Notes under the pieces: model-generated
Told to the model about the DNA's origin: nothing
The model's database searches: none
Seen by the model: the letters and a program-made list of their open reading frames with translations, nothing else
From: Lautropia sp.
Lineage (GTDB): Bacteria; Pseudomonadota; Gammaproteobacteria; Burkholderiales; Burkholderiaceae_E
Direction: 5' to 3'
Assembly (NCBI GenBank): GCA_030530775.1
Contig: JAUMUG010000009.1
Coordinates: 41,220-105,219 of the forward strand
DNA length: 64,000 nucleotides
Shown here: positions 61,843 to 64,000 of the stretch, piece after piece
Numbering within the stretch: position 1 is the first letter of the stretch
Layout: every line of letters begins with the position of its first letter
Position numbers and translations under genes: made by a program

Positions 61843-63953
61843 GCTTCAATATTTCTTCGTGGGCGATCCGCCGACCGATTCCGACCATCGTGCTGTTCAT
61901 CGTATTGACGGTCGCGGGGATTTTTTCTTTCCAAAGGCTCCCCATCAATGCCGATCCGAATATCAATTTTCCAGTGATCAATATCACCGTCAGTCAGTCG
62001 GGAGCATCGCCAGACGAACTGGAAAATTCAGTGACCCGCCGTGTGGAAGACGCGGTGGCGGGTATGGCGGGAGTACGCCATATTACATCCACTGTTACCG
62101 AAGGTACGTCCCTTACCACAGTGGAATTCAATTTGGAAACCGACACCGATAAAGCACTGAACGATGTTCGCAATACCGTCAGCCAAATTCAGAGTGACTT
62201 GCCGGGCAATATCACCAATCCGGTGGTGGAGCGGATGGAAACGGAAGGCGGCGCTCTGGGCTATTATGCGGTACAGTCGCCCAATATGACACAAACCGAG
62301 CTGGCGTGGTTTATCGATGACGCGGTCAGCCGTCAGCTCTTGGCCGTCAGCGGCGTGCAACAGGTGAAACGTTTGGGCGGCGAAAAGCGCGAGATCCGCG
62401 TCGCCCTGCGGGCGGACAAACTCAATGCTTTGGGCATCACCGCCGAACAGGTCAGCAGCCAACTGGCACAAACCAACGCCAATATTCCGGCAGGCAGGGT
62501 GGAACTGTTCGGGCAGGAGCAGTCTGTCCGCGTACTCGGCAGTAAAAAAGACGTGAACGCGCTGGCGGATCTGCCGATTGCCCTGCCCGACGGGCGCAAG
62601 GCGAAATTGTCCGAACTGGCGGTGATCAGCGACAGCCACGCCGACGTGCGCAGCCGCACGCGCTTGAACGGACGAGAAGTACTGGGTTTTCAGGTGTATC
62701 GCAGCAAAGGTTCCAGCGATACCGTGGTGGCAAAGGGCGTCGATCAGGAACTGGCGGCGCTTGCCGTGCAATATCCCGAGGTGCGCATCAGCGAAGTGTA
62801 TAACTCGGTGAATACCACCAAAGAGAACTACGATGTCGCCATCACCACCCTACTGGAAGGAGCGGCGCTGACGGTGCTGGTGGTCTTGCTCTTTCTACGC
62901 AGCTGGCGTGCCACGCTGGTGGCGGCGATTGCCCTGCCATTGTCGATTCTGCCGACTTTCGCTGTGATGTATTGGCTGGGCTATACCCTCAACAGCATTT
63001 CACTGCTGGCGATTACCTTGGTGATCGGCATTCTGGTGGATGACGCCATCGTGGAAATCGAGAATATCGAGACGCATCTGCACCGAGGCAAACGCCCGTT
63101 TCAGGCTGCCTTGGACGGTGCGGATGCCATCGGTCTGGCAGTGATGGCGATTACCGCCTGTATCGTGGCGGTATTTCTACCGGTGAGTTTTATCAGCGGA
63201 ATGACAGGGCAGTATTTCAGCCAGTTCGGCGTTACCGTAGCGGCGGCAGTGTTGGCATCGCTATTGGTGGCGCGCTTGGTCACACCGCTTCTGGCCGCCT
63301 ACCTGCTGCAACCTCAGGCGCACAATCCCGAAGCACAGGCGGAAGGCAGACTCAAACGGGCATATTTGAAATTATTGGAAAAAGCCCTGCATTGGCGCAA
63401 AACCACCCTGCTGGCGGGCGGTCTGTTTTTGCTGACTTCAGCGATGATCCTGCCGCTCTTGCCAACCGGGTTCATACCCAAAGGCGACACAGGGATGAGC
63501 CAGATCGACATCACCCTGGCGCCAGGCAGCCGCGTGGTGAACACCGACGAAGCCCTGCAAAACATCGACCGCACCATCCGCAGCTTCGACGAAGTGGATT
63601 TGGTGTTCACCACCGCAGGCACCGGTGAAATCAACAAGGGCGAAGTGCTGATCCGTTTGAAACCGCACAAACAGCGCACCATCACGCAAAAGGAGTTCGA
63701 AGACAAGCTACGGGACGAGCTGGCGAAAATTCCCGATATGCGCTTCGCCTTCCGCAACGAAATGGCGGTACGGGACGTTTCGATAATATTGACCGGCAAT
63801 GACCAGGAAAAACTGAACCAAGCCGCAGCGCAGCTCAAACAGCAAATGCGGAGCTTGAAAACCGTGGAAAACGTGCAGATCAACGCTCCCTTGAGCAAAT
63901 CCGAATTACAGATCAAACTGCGCGAAGACGAAGCCGCCAAAGCAGGGGCTTAG
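61839..63953 (+). pseudogene. RND efflux pump, interrupted after residue 704 by a mobile element end
   Basis: The first 700 residues are a normal RND inner-membrane pump: N-terminal helix PIPTIVLFIVLTVAGIFSFQ, porter subdomains, then ISLLAITLVIGILVDDAIVE (TM4 with the proton-relay acidic pair) and QYFSQFGVTVAAAVLASLLV. A full pump has about 1,020 residues and a second set of helices. Here the frame stops at TAG (63951) right after KLREDEAAKAG, and the following DNA (about 63948 on) has the look of an insertion-sequence terminus. The product would lack TM8-12 and should be inactive. The remaining part, if present, lies beyond the window. Confidence 0.85.
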
Positions 63954-64000
63954 ACTCAACCTTCAAGTGCAACACCCACCCCCATATGGGATGTTGCCAT
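63948..64000. mobile_element. Probable terminus of an IS30-like insertion sequence (partial)
   Basis: The bases after the pump codon for Gly begin GGCTTAGACTCAACCTTC and go on AAGTGCAACACCC. This resembles the terminal inverted repeats of IS30-family elements as I remember them (TAGAtTCAA...tgCAACA). It runs to the end of the window, so only one end is visible and no transposase can be read. The identification rests on pattern memory. Confidence 0.55.

Noticed and set aside
60000..64000. Neisserial DNA uptake sequence in the A/T-richer block
   Set aside because: I looked for GCCGTCTGAA and its complement and found none, so transfer by DUS-guided uptake is not supported.
1..64000. CRISPR arrays, rRNA, prophage or integrase genes
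   Set aside because: No regularly spaced direct repeats of CRISPR size, no rRNA-like stretch and no integrase or phage structural motifs were seen.

Overview
The window is a high-GC (roughly 60-65 % by eye) chromosomal segment with dense, mostly operonic genes. The protein families point to a betaproteobacterium, probably Burkholderiales: an AAHS-type aromatic-acid symporter, TRAP transport, a CydAB bd oxidase with long Q-loop and CydX, a class II (B12) ribonucleotide reductase and an Arabinose_bd-type AraC regulator. The last 4 kb (from about 60.1 kb) is visibly richer in A/T, looks Neisseria-like, and ends in what looks like an insertion-sequence terminus. A host sharing a niche with Neisseriaceae is plausible, but the species is not determined.

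Layout. 1-1.6 kb: the end of sulfite reductase cysI, then a siroheme synthase whose methyltransferase half is degenerate and truncated. 1.7-8.5 kb: a GMC oxidoreductase, a PH-like membrane protein with a repetitive tail, a TRAP transporter (small permease, large permease, binding protein), and a secreted Asp/Arg/His-rich protein. 8.7-17 kb: a two-gene ABC exporter behind an AT-rich promoter, DAHP synthase, an AAHS permease, a TerB/DUF697 protein, a PfkB sugar kinase and proC. 17-24.7 kb: an esterase-like lipoprotein, an Asp/Glu-racemase-like enzyme, a GlxA-type regulator, an MBL-fold lipoprotein, an ATP/ADP-antiporter-like transporter and a VOC protein. 25-31.6 kb: a TonB-dependent siderophore receptor behind a Fur-box-like site, a PaiB-like protein, and a betaine/choline-type ABC importer in which binding protein and permease are one polypeptide. 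31.8-37.5 kb: nrdJ, a nitroreductase-like gene, a 5'-truncated alpha/beta-hydrolase remnant and an AraC regulator.

37.6-42.1 kb is a copper module. It has the copA P-type ATPase, cueR, an MTHFR-like gene and a 64-aa CopZ chaperone. copA and copZ lie behind matching 19-bp-spacer MerR-type promoters that carry the same CTTGCC-N5-GGCAAG dyad, so one CueR probably controls both.

42.1-56.1 kb is one long minus-strand run: yhaO/yhaN-type nuclease-ATPase pair, cydD, cydC, cydA, cydB, a 36-residue cydX, and a membrane-anchored MBL-fold hydrolase. It combines DNA-end metabolism, the CydDC thiol exporter and the cytochrome bd oxidase. A tRNA-Gly(CCC), an HDAC-family deacetylase and an ABC exporter follow.

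60.1-64 kb: a MarR regulator divergent from an RND efflux operon (membrane-fusion lipoprotein plus RND pump). The pump ORF stops at 704 residues, against about 1,020 expected, exactly where an IS30-like terminal sequence begins. The block looks like an acquired efflux locus later broken by an insertion sequence. No CRISPR array, integrase or rRNA was seen. I did not find a clearly new multi-gene system; the most unusual items are listed as findings.
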